64,000 nucleotides of DNA from Pegoplata infirma (taxonomy: Eukaryota; Arthropoda; Insecta; Diptera; Anthomyiidae). Shown here piece after piece: positions 21,803 to 33,990 of the stretch. How positions within the stretch are numbered: the stretch's first letter is position 1; every line of letters starts with the position of its first letter. Under the pieces are notes generated by a model. That model worked only from the letters and a program-made list of their open reading frames with translations. It did not search any database and had not been told where the DNA came from. The stretch lies in assembly GCA_963921195.1 (NCBI GenBank), contig OY992536.1:321921038-321985037 (forward strand), in the 5' to 3' direction. Both the position numbers and the translations under genes were made by a program.

Positions 21803-24800
21803 GTAAAAAGAAAAGTTTATCAGTAGAAATCAAAGTAATATTGATTGGTTTATATAATTTTTGCAGGCGTTGGAAAGTAAAATTGCTATACCTTTGGCTA
21901 CGATATTAAAATCGATACCCAATCCGGTAATACAATGTCGCGCTTGTCGTTTATTGGGCAATTTAGCTAAAATAAATGCTAATCAATTGGTGGCCCATCA
22001 TTGTCCCACTATAGCACAGTCTTTGTGTCGTATTATTGACGATTCTTCGGATGTTCAAACGCGTATGATGGCTTTTCGTGCCTGTCGTTTCCTCTTGGGC
22101 AATCCACAGTTTTTAAAGTATTTCCTGCAATCATCAGGACTTTCAGCACTTTTACGTATATTAGCTGCTGTTATGAAAAATGATGATTATGTCGTAGAGG
22201 AAAAACTATTAAATGATCCTCAAGCTCCTTTAAAAGTGGGTTTAAAAAGAAATCAACATCGTGAAAAGTATTTTGAAGAAGTAGCACGCAATTTAGAAGG
22301 TGTACGCAGTGATATATTTGATCATGAAGTTCTTAAGAATAGCGTGCGCAATTCCAATGCTTATGCAATGCCCAAGGAAAGGGCAGCATTAGATTTAGTT
22401 TGTGAAATACTGAAATGTCTATTGGTCATATCGGAATTACAAATCAATGGAGTTATATGGGAGTCCCTGAATCGAGCAAATTGTACTTTTGCACCTATTG
22501 TATATTTTGTCACCGAAGACAAGCATAAACATCGTAGTGCTGCTTTAAAGATTTTGTCGAATTTATCAAAGAATTCTGGTGCTTTTTATATATTAAGCTC
22601 GGCAGATGCTATTTTGGCAGCATGTGAACTGCTGGTGGCAAGTGATGAGGAACACAAGATAACAGAGGGAGAATGTAGACATTGTATTAATATTATAAAT
22701 GTATTGTCGACAGATGCTTGTAATCGTTCCAAAATTCGACGTTCGGGGGCTTTGAGAAAGTTAATTGCAATGTGTAAAGAATCTAAATCATTAACGGAAA
22801 AAACTGCGGTAAGTACAGAACATTTTTAAATATTGCATTTTTAAAATTCAGGTTTTAAGAATGTATATTAGGGCGGGTCGATATGTATGGAGCGAAAAAA
22901 ACTGAAAAATCGTATAGCAAAAACAAAATCTACAAGAAATTCTAAGAAACTTTTCCAAACAAACCTTTGGTCTAAAATCAAACCCTATACCGCGCCTAAC
23001 GACATGAAAATCCGTCCGTCCGTCTGTCTTTCTGTCTGTGTGAAACACGCTAACTTTCAAATGTTAGCGGAAGAATGAAAAATATATACGGCAAGCTGCT
23101 GAAGCATGGCGTACATATTTGTTATACTTCCAGTCAGATTAATACTAAATTTCAGCGAAATCTGTCCAGTGGTTCATAAGTTCATAAGATGGGGAAATGT
23201 GGAATTTCAGATGGGTTTTAATCCGAACTCCCGTGTTGAAAAAAAAACGTCAAACACGCTTTGAAAAGGAATGGTAAGCCAAAAAAAAATATATTTTAGA
23301 AACTATTTTTGTCACTCAAAAAAAAAAAAAAAATATACTCAAAAAAAAAAAAAAAATTACACTCAAAAAAATTTACACTAGATTTTTTTTTTTTTACAAA
23401 AATTAAAAAAAAAAAAAAATTACTCAACATAAATTAAATACTAATGTAAAAAAAATAATCAGTTATCAAAAATTTTTTTCGAACACAGCATTTTTCCTCT
23501 CCGATATGCAACTCTCCAATTTCATCCCACAAAAGTATCTATGTGTTTTTTTTTGACGAAATATCATTATGATCCTCAATTACATACCTTTATTTACTAA
23601 GAAAAATCCGCTGCACCAGCTCCCTTTGAAATTAACATACAAAGGCTTTGGAGGGAATCGAACCCACTACCCCTGCCCTTACTTTCAGAGTATCACGCTA
23701 CATGTTAATATACTGCAGCCCAATATAAAATAAATAATGGAGTAATATTATCATGGATTACCGATAAAAGCAGCGATTTATTGTTAAAATTTCTTATTAT
23801 AATTTTTCGTTTGTGGCGTTTTCATTACAAATCAATCTAATTATTTCTCCATTTCAAGGATTATGTCTAATATACTTGCCGTTCATAATCCCAAAAATTG
23901 TACGAATTATATCCAGCGGCAATTAGTAAAACATTGCCGCTGGATATGTTCTTGCAGCATATCGGTACATAAAACTATGTTTTCTTTACATCTGAGGGTT
24001 AGGGTATGTTCAGCAACTTTGTAGAAAATATTATGGCAAATATTTTTGTGAAACTTATTAACCCTCTAACTCCCTCTCATAACGGTATTTTTTGGCTCTA
24101 TTCTAACAAATCGCAAAAAACACCCCGAAAGAGGGGGAGGGTGGGGATGAAATGTTCTACAAAAATGTTGCTAATTAAATTTTACTATATACCTCAGAGC
24201 ACACCAAAGCCCAAAAATTAACACAAACACCAAAAAAGAGTCAAGTTCTATGTTTTGCTTATGAAAAAAGGACGGACGGACAAATCTTCATGTCGTTAGG
24301 CGCGGTATAGGGTTTGATTTTAGAAACATGGTTTCTTTGGGAAATGTTCTTAGAATTTCTGGTAGATTACGTTTTTGCTATACGATTTTTGACAAAAAAA
24401 ATCGACCCGCCCTAATGTATATGCTATAAAATATTAAAGACATTAAGGAAGGACTCTTATGCTATCAGAAGAGAAAAAAATATAAAATGCATAGGATTTT
24501 ATCTATGTATGTAGTAGGGATGCCAAACGGGAAATCCCGAAATCCCGGGATTTTTCGGGATTTGTCAATCATTTCAGGATTTTTTGTCAAATTTTGTAGC
24601 CAAAATAGATTATTTCTCCAGTGCTCGTTGTCCGGTGGTGACAAAATGGATATCGTTTGAAAGGTGTTTGAAATATCTTTTAAATAAGGCAAGTTGGGCT
24701 TAATTTCTCTTACTCTTTTGTTGTATAATTTAATTGTAAGGGCGTATTACTTAATATACAGAAGGGTGGATCAAATTTTCCTTTTTTCAAATTTAAAAAT

Positions 24801-27800
24801 CGTCGGAGTCAGGGTTCCTTTTTTGACTTCAAAATCAGAAAATCCGAACAAATTGAAACTTTTTTTGCTTTGTTTGAAACTTTCCGATATTCATGTCTAA
24901 AAGGAATCCTACAGGTCCAAACGATTTTGAAATTCGACCTAATATACAGTTAGCTGCCGATTTATGCATGTCAACATTTTTAAGAAGCAGTTAAATTTTG
25001 CCGAGAGTTTAATTTATAAGGGCGCATTTAGTAATCCATTTGTAAAATTTTTGTTTAACAGTTTTAGTTCGTAAATGAGTAAATTCAGATGAGGGGAAAA
25101 TTTCCCCATTTAATAACAAAAGCAGCTTCTGAAAACCCAAAATGTTTCACCAATTTGTACTTTTGTTAAGCAAATGACACATTTTTAAGTTGCACCTAGC
25201 CATTCCATTTTTCTCGTTCCGCCCCTTTTTGTGGGCGTGGATATAAAAAATTATGTAAATAATGATAAAATTCTGTTACTTAAGCGTAATAAATGCATTT
25301 GTAAACATTTATCGTAAAGGGAAGGAAACTGTTAAAGTGTGATTCTCCTACCAATAAGACAATTAATACAAATGTATCGACGGAGGACATTCCCTCGCAA
25401 GAAATTGTAATAAATTTATAAATACAATTTTACCATTGTTAAAACAAATATTTTATGTCCACGTCTACAAAAGAGACCGACCGAAAAAAAAATGTTTCTA
25501 ATCTTTTGAATTCGACTGCATCGGGTCTTTCACAGTCGAACATTGCTCAAATCTATTCAAATCGGTCATAGTTTTTCCTAAATTTTCGGTTTTTCTGTGC
25601 TAAATATGTAAAACTTAACGATAATTATTCAATAGTTATGAATTAATTAACTATTTAATTATAAAAAAATTTATTAAAAATATAACGCAAAAAAGTTTAA
25701 TTTTAATAAATCCCGAAAAATCCCAGGATCCCGGGATTAGGATTTTAAAATCCCGAATCCCGGGATTTGTAAATGACAATCCCGTTTGGCATCCCTAGTA
25801 TGTATTAATGATTTTTGCAAAAAAATTTTGCAAATCACACTTTGCAAGTGTAAAAATTTTTATTTTTACTCAATTTTTTTTAAACATTGTTAATATAAAA
25901 AATTATTTCGCAAGACCGAATTGGAAACCTTGTTAAAACTCTTTACCTATTTGTACTTGTCCTAGGATGACACTACAGAACATCCTGTTTCCTTTTAAAA
26001 GGACTTACAAGTTTTAAAGGATTAAATTTTGTAAAATATTTTTTTAATATTTGTACTTGTCCTAGGATGCCACTGGTGATAGCAAATGAGTCCTCTAATT
26101 TCTTCAACTTTTCATTTTATCATGATAAAAGGATGTGAATAATGTCCTTTGAAAACTTAATCAAAATATTTTGGAAAGTTTTGAATGATATTGAAAGATA
26201 AAATTTTGAAAGGACGTAACTCCTTTTTCTTGTAAAAATAGTAAAACAGGAAAATTAGGGTAGATACTCCTTTTTAGATTTGCCATCACTAGTGGCATCC
26301 TAGGGCAAGTACAAATATTAAAAAAAATATTTTTATAAAATTTAACCTCTAAAACTTTGAAGTCCTTTTAAAAGGAAACATGATCATGAAATGAAAAACT
26401 GCAAATGCATTTTTACTACATTTAGTCTCTAGTTCCAAGCGTATATTATCCAGTTCGTGTCTAACGACATTTTTCCTTTTTGTCGGACTGTGTTATTAAA
26501 AATTTAAATTTCCTTTTTTACAGATCTTTAATGTTTTAATAAATTTTCAATATGACAATATGAGTATGGATCTAATGTTACGCGAAGGTTTAATTAACGT
26601 TTTAATTAAAGAACTGGATATCTATTTGACAAGTGATGATGAATATTATAAAAAGAAACGTGAAGAAAAACTACAAACATCCAAGAAACGTAAATTGCCA
26701 GAACTTATGAAAGAAACTAAATGCAAGGTAAATGTCTAAATTATTATAAACAAAAATAAAAAAGAAAATAAAAGAGTTCAATAAAATTCAAAAAAAGCTT
26801 TTTTAATAAAACTCTTTTACGTTTTATGAACTTTTACATAATTTATTTATTTATTAAAACTAAAATCAAACCTTTTAAATATAGTATCCTAAGGTCAAAG
26901 AAGAGTTATACTTAGATGATTCACCAAGTAGTTCACCAAGATCTTATAATGCCCCATCTAGTCCATGTAGTTCAAGGAGTATGTCACCAGTAGGAGGAAA
27001 TGTTTATCAACATAATGGTAAGATTTGTGTTTTTTTTTTTTAAGAAACAAAAAACCTTTGGAGAATGATTACTAAAGCTCTAAATCACATTTCTTTACTA
27101 ATCATCGTAATGATTAGTTTTACAAGATCATTCTAATGATTACTAATTACTAAAGAAATGTGACCTCGAGCTAGGGCAATCTTTCCCAAAATACTAATTT
27201 TTACATCGAATAACTAATTTTCATTAATTTAAACCGAATTTAATAAAGAAAATTGTATAAATTTATTTTGTTTCTTTCTTTTTTAAGAATCTGACGAAGA
27301 ATCTTATTCTCCTGTATGTAGTGATGACGAAGAGGATGATGAGGAAGATGATGATACAAAAAAAGATACTTCAAGTCATTTATATAATAATCCAAATGCT
27401 AATTGTAATGATCATACAATAATAATGAATCTATTAGATATTGCTGCTAGATCTGAGCCTATTGAAGATAATATATTACTAGATAAAGAAGATGATGAAG
27501 AAATAAGTCAAGGTAAGATGTTTAAAATGTAAAATTTGTTTAAAATAAAAACGTTGTATTTTTTTTTTTTTATATCAAGATGCTGCTTTAAAATTGCCAC
27601 ATTCGGGAAATTCAACTCATAATGCCATAGATATGATAGACAATTTAATATTTCGGATTACTTGTTTGATTAAGAAAAGTAGCGATTTGGGTAAACCCGA
27701 AACCATGATTACCCTTATAAAGGCCATTAATATATTTGGTGTAATTATGGATTTTGCTGGATCTCTAACTAATATATTACTGTAAGTTATATTATAACAC

Positions 27801-30061
27801 CGTCCGACAGCCAATATTAAACATGAACCGGATGATATACGTCTGAAAGTAGAGATTAAATGGAGTAAAACTGCTTTTACAGTTTTTCATTTTGTGATCC
27901 TGTTTCATTTTTAAAGGACTTCAAAGTTTTAAAGGATACATTTTGTAAAATATTTTTTTTTACTTTGTACTTGTCCTAGGATGACACTGGTGATGACAAA
28001 TGAAAAAGGAGGATATCCCCTAATTTTTCCATTTTTTACTTTGCAATATCAGGATAAAAGGAGGTGAATAAAGTCATTTGAAAACGTCAAAATATTTTGA
28101 TATTGAAGGATACATTTTTGAAAGGACGAAACTTACCTCCTTTTTCCTAAAATGTAAAAATATTAAAATAGGAAAATTAGGGGAGATCCTCCTCTATCAT
28201 TTGCTACCACAAGTGACATGCTAGAAAAAAAAACGAATATTAAAAAAACATTTTATAAAATTTAATCCACTAAAACTTTGAAGTCCTTTTAAAAGAAAAC
28301 AGGATCACGAAAAGAAAAACTGCAAATGCAGTTTTACTACATTTAGTCTCAACTTTTAAACGTGTATTATCCAGTTCGTGTTCAACGACTTTTTTTAATT
28401 TTTGTCGGACGGTGTAATACTACACCAACCGAGAATTCTACGAAAATTCTACTTGTAATTAGACGATTTTATTTGTTAATTCGAAGACTCCACTTGTAAT
28501 TCGAAGATTCCATTTGTAATTCAAAGATTCTACTTGTAATTCGATATATTCATTTGTAATTCGAAAATGTCTTTTGTAATTCCGAAAGGATGAATTGTAA
28601 TTCGAAGTTTTATTTACAATGACGATTCTAATACATTCTATCAATGTCCGTCCGTCCGTCTGTATATAACACGGAGGAAAAAGAGTTTCCCTTTAAAAAA
28701 CTAAACTAACCTCTGGAAGATGCCATTTTTTTATATGTTTTTTTGTATTGTTAAATATTTTTATGTCAAAAGAAGTTCAAATAACTGCGCTTGGACCCAG
28801 GCGATTAGAAAATACAATTTTTTCGATCCGTAAAATTTTTGAACTAGAAATGGAATCTATGAATTACAAGTATAATCTTGGAATTTTAATTGATCTTTTT
28901 GGAATTACATCTGTTTATTTTTTTTTTTTTAATAAATATTTTCTTTTCAGGGAAAGTCAGTTTTTTGGACAGGTCATAAAACAGGGTATATGTCATCAGT
29001 TATATCAATTAACTAAAATAAAAGAGGTACGATTTCTATTCACCCCTGTGATTTTAATAATTACTCAATTATCGACTTACATTTCCTTTCAGATGAAAAA
29101 AGATGGTTTTGGTTTTCTTGATACTTTAACTTCAGTGGGTGAATGTAATTATGGCAAAGAACAATTGGCTCGTTTATTACGTTCGGATGATGTAGTATCA
29201 CAAAAACGAGCTGCTATTACTGTGGCTTATATCATCAAAAGTAAACCTTTATTATATCAATTCCTTAATGATGGCAATGCCTTGTCTGTATTGTTAAATA
29301 TAATTTTAAGTGCCAAACAAGATGAATTTACTGCCGAGGCGGTAGATTCATTAACCTGTATGTCACGTTTTACTTTAGGTATTGAAATTCCTAAAACTGC
29401 CGCTGATAAACGTTTAGATGAATATGATATATTCGAAGTAAAGGATGCTGGACAACCTTTACACGATACCTGTGATATGCGTTTTATAGTACATGAACAA
29501 AATAACGATAATGACAATGATGTTGCTGACAACAGTGAAGACAATAAAAAATCTCCAACAGCTATAGGCTTTAATAAGGCCTTACTATGTTCTACCAGTG
29601 AAGTATTCAATACTATGTTAAATAGTGATTTTCGTGAAGGCAATGAAGGTGAAATTCATTTACGAACTTATACCGTCAATGGTCTTTTGTACTTTCTTAA
29701 TCTCATAGTTTGTAAATCGAAAAAACTAAAAATGAATAAGCCCTCTGCCAAACAATATTATGCGCTCTTGGAAGCTTTTGAAATGTCACGCATTTATATA
29801 ATACCCGAAATGGAACAATTTGTTTTACAGCTATTAATAACACAATTGGATGAAACCAATTGTTTGAGTGTTTTGGAGTGGTCAATGAAAAATTATCATG
29901 TAGAATTGACTGAAATGGCCATAAATTTTTATTTGTGTTCGTCTTTAACGACTGAAGCTAAAGTTCATTTATTTAGAACTGCTGATTATTCGACCTATGC
30001 TACGGAATGGTTTCAAATGATTATTGATGCTGTTTTGGCAAGATGTCGTAATGGTTTTTAA
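21554..30061 (+). CDS. Armc5: Armadillo-repeat and BTB/POZ protein (ARMC5-like), complete, 8 exons, 999 aa
   Basis: Join of 21554-21802, 21867-22808, 26524-26727, 26885-27017, 27288-27512, 27580-27781, 28951-29026 and 29093-30061, exactly 3000 nt including the stop. All GT-AG borders and phases (0,0,0,1,1,2,0) agree. Residues about 1-400 and 680-775 are leucine-rich helical repeats of armadillo type. Residues 510-532 are an acidic Asp/Glu run, and 803-885 form a BTB/POZ domain (MRFIVHEQ, then GFNKALLCSTSEVF) interrupted by an Asn/Asp-rich insert at about 814-832. In animals the ARM-plus-C-terminal-BTB order is characteristic of ARMC5 (935 aa in human), an adaptor of CUL3 ubiquitin ligases known to act on the RNA polymerase II largest subunit. 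The N-terminal segment LRTDVVKDKDG also resembles ARMC5. Naming rests on architecture and remembered similarity, not on an alignment. Introns 2 and 6 carry large transposons. Confidence 0.85.
21867..22808 (+). CDS. Armc5: ARM/BTB exon 2 (main armadillo block)
   Basis: Acceptor tttttgcag ends at 21866 and donor gtaagt starts at 22809. It encodes 314 residues of repeated helical segments (CRACRLLGNLAKI, ALKILSNLSKNSG and similar) and is the core ARM array. The following 3.7-kb intron holds two hAT-like foldbacks and an ACACMGTCC element. Confidence 0.93.
22869..24414. mobile_element. hAT-like foldback with 8-bp duplication ATGTATAT
   Basis: Ends TAGGGCGGGTCGAT and ATCGACCCGCCCTA; subterminal arms of about 150 bp pair (GGTTTGATTTTAGA and TCTAAAATCAAACC). 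ATGTATAT is at 22861-22868 and 24415-24422. Contains A-rich tracts at 23316-23420 and the tRNA-like module. It lies in ARM/BTB intron 2. Confidence 0.8.
23644..23720 (-). mobile_element. tRNA-like module inside a hAT-like foldback
   Basis: On the minus strand it starts GGGCTGCAGTATATTAACATG and contains GTGGGTTCGATTCCC, i.e. a B box (complement at 23654-23664) with a T-arm-like stem. The anticodon region is not convincing. It is likely a tRNA pseudogene or SINE head captured by the element 22869-24414, and related in type but not sequence to 54482-54552. Confidence 0.45.
24515..25797. mobile_element. hAT-like foldback with GTATGTAk duplication
   Basis: Ends TAGGGATGCCAAACGGGA and TCCCGTTTGGCATCCCTA are exact inverses; next comes the ATCCCGGGAT palindrome. 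Flanks GTATGTAG (24507-24514) and GTATGTAT (25798-25805) agree in 7 of 8 bases. ARM/BTB intron 2. Confidence 0.8.
25980..26493. mobile_element. ACACmGTCCGACA-ended MITE, copy 2 (left-truncated)
   Basis: The right end TTTTTGTCGGACTGTGTT is present; the left end starts within CATCCTGTTTCCTTTTAAAA, so about 90 bp are lost. It ends 30 bp before the acceptor of ARM/BTB exon 3. Confidence 0.6.
26524..26727 (+). CDS. Armc5: ARM/BTB exon 3
   Basis: Acceptor tttttacag ends at 26523 and donor gtaaat starts at 26728. It encodes 68 residues, IFNVLINFQYDNMSM to LMKETKCK: the end of an ARM helix pair followed by a Lys/Glu-rich charged stretch (YYKKKREEKLQTSKKRKL) that could hold a nuclear localisation signal. 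Confidence 0.88.
26885..27017 (+). CDS. Armc5: ARM/BTB exon 4 (Ser/Pro-rich linker)
   Basis: Acceptor aaatatag ends at 26884; donor gtaaga begins at 27018 in phase 1. It encodes a disordered Ser/Pro-rich linker with SPSS and SPRS motifs that could be phosphorylated. Confidence 0.82.
27288..27512 (+). CDS. Armc5: ARM/BTB exon 5 (acidic region)
   Basis: Acceptor ttttttaag ends at 27287 and donor gtaaga starts at 27513, phase 1. It encodes the acidic tract (SDDEEDDEEDDD) followed by IMNLLDIAARSEP and another acidic patch. Confidence 0.85.
27580..27781 (+). CDS. Armc5: ARM/BTB exon 6
   Basis: Acceptor ttttatatcaag ends at 27579; donor gtaagt at 27782, phase 2. It encodes 66 full codons, starting after a split Asp codon, with helical ARM-like segments (MIDNLIFRITCLIKK). 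The donor overlaps an in-frame TAA that would end the protein if the intron were retained. Confidence 0.85.
27797..28415. mobile_element. ACACCGTCCGACA-ended MITE, copy 3
   Basis: Complete inverted ends ACACCGTCCGACA and TGTCGGACGGTGT, with long complementary arms as in 10608-11143. It begins 15 bp after the donor of ARM/BTB exon 6. Confidence 0.7.
28433..28670 (-). repeat. Diverged minisatellite, unit about 20-22 bp, then CCGTCCGTCTG
   Basis: ATTCGAAGATTCCATTTGTA-type units recur at least eight times with drift. The run ends in GTCCGTCCGTCCGTCTG (28647-28663). Similar units appear at 40207-40438 and 41012-41215. Confidence 0.6.
28951..29026 (+). CDS. Armc5: ARM/BTB exon 7 (76 bp)
   Basis: Acceptor tttcttttcag ends at 28950; donor gtacga starts at 29027. 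It encodes ESQFFGQVIKQG to TKIKE. Phases 2 to 0 are the only ones that join exon 6 to exon 8. Short exon, but both borders are strong. Confidence 0.85.
29093..30061 (+). CDS. Armc5: ARM/BTB exon 8 (last ARM repeats and BTB domain)
   Basis: Acceptor atttcctttcag ends at 29092; stop TAA at 30059-30061. It encodes 322 residues: ARM-like helices up to about residue 775, then the BTB fold and a helical C-terminal (BACK-like) region ending ARCRNGF. The open frame running back to about 28748 is read-through of introns and exon 7. Confidence 0.93.
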   Translation: MKKDGFGFLDTLTSVGECNYGKEQLARLLRSDDVVSQKRAAITVAYIIKSKPLLYQFLNDGNALSVLLNIILSAKQDEFTAEAVDSLTCMSRFTLGIEIPKTAADKRLDEYDIFEVKDAGQPLHDTCDMRFIVHEQNNDNDNDVADNSEDNKKSPTAIGFNKALLCSTSEVFNTMLNSDFREGNEGEIHLRTYTVNGLLYFLNLIVCKSKKLKMNKPSAKQYYALLEAFEMSRIYIIPEMEQFVLQLLITQLDETNCLSVLEWSMKNYHVELTEMAINFYLCSSLTTEAKVHLFRTADYSTYATEWFQMIIDAVLARCRNGF

Positions 30062-31370
30062 ACAAATATTTTAATTATTTATTTTTAATGAGTTTAATGT
30101 GATTATTAAGATTTAAATTATATAAAAAAAAATAACAACTTAAATGATTTTATCTATTTTTCATATACATAATTAAAGAAATTAATGTCAGTATACATGT
30201 GATCCGTGAAATGATCTGAAATTATTATTAGGAACATGGTTGTATTCACTTTACATAACTGTGATCTTTAAATAGCAGGGATTAATGGAACAACATATTT
30301 TACAAAAAAAAAAAAGCACATAAACAAATTTGAACTAGTGTATTATCAGGCGCGGATCCAGCAATTAAAATATTCCCTGGTGGCCAAAATTACTTCATTT
30401 GTACAAATAATATGGTACATTTAAGTGACATTTTTTCTTCAAATTTTTATTTTCAAAAGTGTCTGGGCAAATTTAAAAATTATTAAAATTAACCTGTGGT
30501 GCCCGGTGCTCAAAGTTTTGGATTTTTAAAATTTTTAAAAATGAAATAAAATATTTCTTGAGATATATCTTTTATATTAATTTTGTTGCGCTGAACAAGA
30601 ATATCAAAAAAATTTTGAAATCGGTCTAACGGTTTTTGAGATATTGCTATTTGCAAAAAATGGCATTTAAAAAGAAAATCTAATTTTTTTTTTCTTTTAA
30701 AATCTTAAAATCTCTCTAAAAATCTCAATTTTTTCGTTAAACCTTTCATGGAACTTTCATTTAAAATTATTTAAAACAAATCCGATAATTTTAACACATG
30801 ACACCCTTCGATCAAAGTTTTGAGTTTTTAAAAATTGTTAACCAAAAACTCCTAAATTATGATCGAAGGGCTCCTTGAGTTAAAATGGTCTGAAAAAAAG
30901 TTTAAATGAAAATTTGTCCCAATTTCCATGAAATATTCAATTAAAAAAATATTGAAATTTTTTTTTAAGTTTCTTGAACGTAGGAAAAAAAACGCCATTT
31001 TAGGAAATTGTTTGAAAAATTTCAAGTGGCAATATCACGAAAACCGCTCGACCGATTTCAGAAATTTTTTGACATTTGTATTCAGCATGACAAAAAAATT
31101 TGATCGAAAGGCGCCCCGGATTAAGATAATCGGATTTGGCTCAACGAAAGATTTTTTCAAGCTCTATGAAAAAGTCAAGGAAAAGAAATGTTTATATATA
31201 GATAATGTTTTGCGGAAGATTTGGGTGGTGGAGGGTAAAAATAAATGGGAGTCGGTCTCACTAATGACCCCTCTCGGGCGCACCATTGGACCGGTAGAAG
31301 CTGATTAAATAAAACAAATTTACAAAAAATAAAAAAAATGTATGGGGACCGCCTTAACAGTTAAAGATAG
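30062..31370. other. Intergenic AT-rich sequence
   Basis: No gene supported. CAGGCGCGGATCCAGCAATT at 30350 resembles the left end of the 8781 family. Open frames near 30928-31308 lie partly in the following repeat. Confidence 0.4.
30172..30177 (+). terminator. Candidate polyadenylation signal of the ARM/BTB gene
   Basis: ATTAAA, 111 bp after the stop codon, in AT-rich 3' flank. No perfect AATAAA is closer, so this is a weak call. Confidence 0.3.
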
Positions 31371-32093
31371 AGGGTAGGTGTGTTCAGAGAAAATGTTTGG
31401 ACTAAAAAAATATTGTGGGTCGGTCATACATTTTGTTGCTCTAAGGGCACTATTAGGGCAGTTGGAGCGGTTGGAACAAATTTAAAAAAATGTCGTTTTG
31501 TGTGGGAGCCCCCTTAGAAATTGGAGATAGGGTATTAGTTTGTTCCAAAAAAATGTTAAGACGTAAAAATTAATGGGGGTCGGTCTTATAAAAGACCCCT
31601 CTATGACGCACCATTGGAGCAGTAGAAATGATGTTAAGATTAGAAAATTACAATAAAATTTTTTCAAAAAATTTTAAAAAATAGTAATAATCGTTATCCC
31701 ACGATCTTCCTGGGCAAAAAATTTGTAGAATTAATAGAAGTTTTACACAAAAAAATTTCAAAAAAATCGAAAAGTACAAACATTTTCAAAAATGAGAGCG
31801 CTTTTAAGAGTTTTTTGGGATTTTTTTTAGAAAGTACGTAAAAAAACAAAAATTTTGAAAGAAAAAATTTGAAATTTGGACCATTATTGAAGAAGTTATG
31901 ATTAAAAGAAGTTTGAGTAAAGGAGCAAACTACCAATTTTTAAAAATTCGATATCTTTTGAACGGGTCATCAAAAAAATCTGAAAATTTACCACGAAAGA
32001 GTTTTCGAAGGGTACTTAAAACTGTAAACAAATTGGGAAAATCTAAAAAAAAAGTTTTTCAAAGTGTCCGATTTCACATGGAATGCCCCATAT
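31240..32093 (+). repeat. Right half of the GGGGCATTCC foldback family
   Basis: Matches 41361-43026: ATTGAAGAAGTTATGA, ACTACCAATTTTTAAAAATT, and the end GTCCGATTTCACATGGAAT then GCCCCATATG. Its inverted left arm was not found, so it is a half element or a strongly diverged one. Confidence 0.6.
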
Positions 32094-32750
32094 GTATTTT
32101 AAAATTATGCAAATGTATTTAAAAATTGTCCAAATTGTATTTCAAAATTTTCCAAACGTAATTTGAAATTGTCCAGTTGTATTTTAAAATTGTCTAAATG
32201 TAATTTAAAATTGTCCAAATGTATTTTAATGTTGTCAAAATGTATTGCAAAACTGTCCAAATGCAGTTAAAACTCTCCAAATTTATTTTAAAAAAATCTC
32301 TTCTTTTTTAAATATATTTGGATAATTTACAAAAAACATTTTGAAAATAGTTTGGTAATTTTTAAAATTCATTTGGACAATTTTAAAATACATTTAGACA
32401 ATTTTGAAATGTAATTAAACAGTTTTAAAATATATTTGGAAAACTTTTAAAAAGCATTTAGACAATTTTGAACTACATTTGGAATATTTTTAAACACAAT
32501 TGGACAATTTTAAATAACATTTGGATAATTTTTAAAATGCTTTCGAATACTTTAAAATTACATTTGATAGTTTTAAAACACGTTTGGAAAGCTTTGATCT
32601 ACATTTGGAAAATTTTGAAATGTATTTAAACAATTTTAATATACATTTAGACCATCTTAAAATATTTTTGGACAATTTGGAAATGCATTTAAAGAGCTTT
32701 AAAATAAATTTAAGCAATTTTAAAATATATTTGGACAATGTTAACTTTCG
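32094..32750. repeat. Bidirectional 21-22-bp minisatellite, copy 1
   Basis: At 32094-32295 the unit is TGTATTTTAAAATTGTCCAAA; at 32317-32750 the reverse complement unit (ACATTTGGACAATTTTAAAAT) is repeated. The halves together could fold into one long hairpin. Same design at 54713-55235. Confidence 0.75.
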
Positions 32751-32760
32751 GAAATTTTTT

Positions 32761-33990
32761 AAATATAAATTTTTTAAAAATAAATAGAAAATGAAATGTT
32801 TTAAAAAAACCTGCTCATATTTTGTTAAGATAGGAACGAAACGTATAAAACTAAAAAATGTTCAACTGCCTCCAAACAAGACAAATTTTGACACTTTCCC
32901 TTGGATGGTATCAAAACCCTTCGTGCCTCAAAATGTTGAAAAATATTATAATGCATTTGAACATGAGAGTCTCTAGATTTGCATTAAAATTCGTTCAATA
33001 CAAAGTGTGGTCAAAATTTAAAATTTTCTCTTTATGATGTTTTTTTGTGTTGTTTGTGTTCATTTTATTTATTTTCTGTTAATGAAATTTATAAGTACAT
33101 GATGTACTTGTGTACATTGTTGTTACAACGGAAATATTTATTTTGTTTTGCCAAAATAAATTAAATCAGTTGTGCGGGAATTGCAACGAGGTCCACATCA
33201 TACAGCAGAAAATTAAAATCACCAGTCTAGACAAGATAAATTTATAAATACAAAATATTCAAAATCTTATGCAAGGCCTAGAAATAGAAAAATTTTGAAT
33301 TTTCAAACAAAAGAAGTTGAAATATAAAATAATATACGCATTAATTAAATATTAAATAAAATAAGTTATTAAAAATATAAAAAAAAAGTTTCCTTAAAAC
33401 TTAAATAAAAGTTAAAAAAAAAATATCAAATGAATTATAATTTCCTGTGAGACCCTTGAAAAATATATTTTTAGCAACAAAGTAAGAAAAAAAATTATTC
33501 AAAAATTTTGCAAATTAAACTAATTAATTCAATAAAAAAATATTAAAAATAAAAAGGAAAATAATTTTCCACTCAATATTTAACAAAATTAATTATTATA
33601 AACATATTGTTAAAACAAAAACAAATGTTACATATAAAAAAACTATTAATAAATATTTAAAAAAATTATAATAAAAATTTGTGTTTAACATTTCAATAAA
33701 GAAATAAAAAAGTTTTTAAACTAACTACATACTAACATTTTATTAATTTGTCAATAATTATAATTGTTTAATTAACAAATATGGGTAAATATGAAAAAAA
33801 AAAAAAAATATTTCTTTAAATAAAAAACCCTAATGCATGATAAATTATGACATGACATTTTCGAATGCGTTATGAGACCAAAAACCCCAATTTTAGCGGG
33901 ATTGCACCACGGTGCAAACAAAACTTTTACACAAATCAAAATACTAACAACCACCCAATGTTTTTTTAAAAATTTAAAAATTTATTTCTT
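32761..33990. other. Very AT-rich intergenic sequence
   Basis: Long A runs and TTAATAAA words; no inverted ends, repeats or exons that I can support. Confidence 0.4.

Noticed and set aside
28433..28640. Regularly spaced repeats that might suggest a CRISPR-like array.
   Set aside because: Units are contiguous and degenerate with no unique spacers, and the genome is eukaryotic.
28748..29092. Long open frame running into the last ARM/BTB exon, suggesting a 437-residue protein.
   Set aside because: The part before 29093 is intron plus exon 7. Strong GT-AG borders at 29027 and 29092 and phase agreement with six upstream exons favour the spliced model.
32532..32787. Facing frames with LKLSKxxLKL-type periodic peptides on both strands (also 54953-55186).
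   Set aside because: These are artefacts of the 21-22-bp minisatellite, whose unit length happens to keep frames open.
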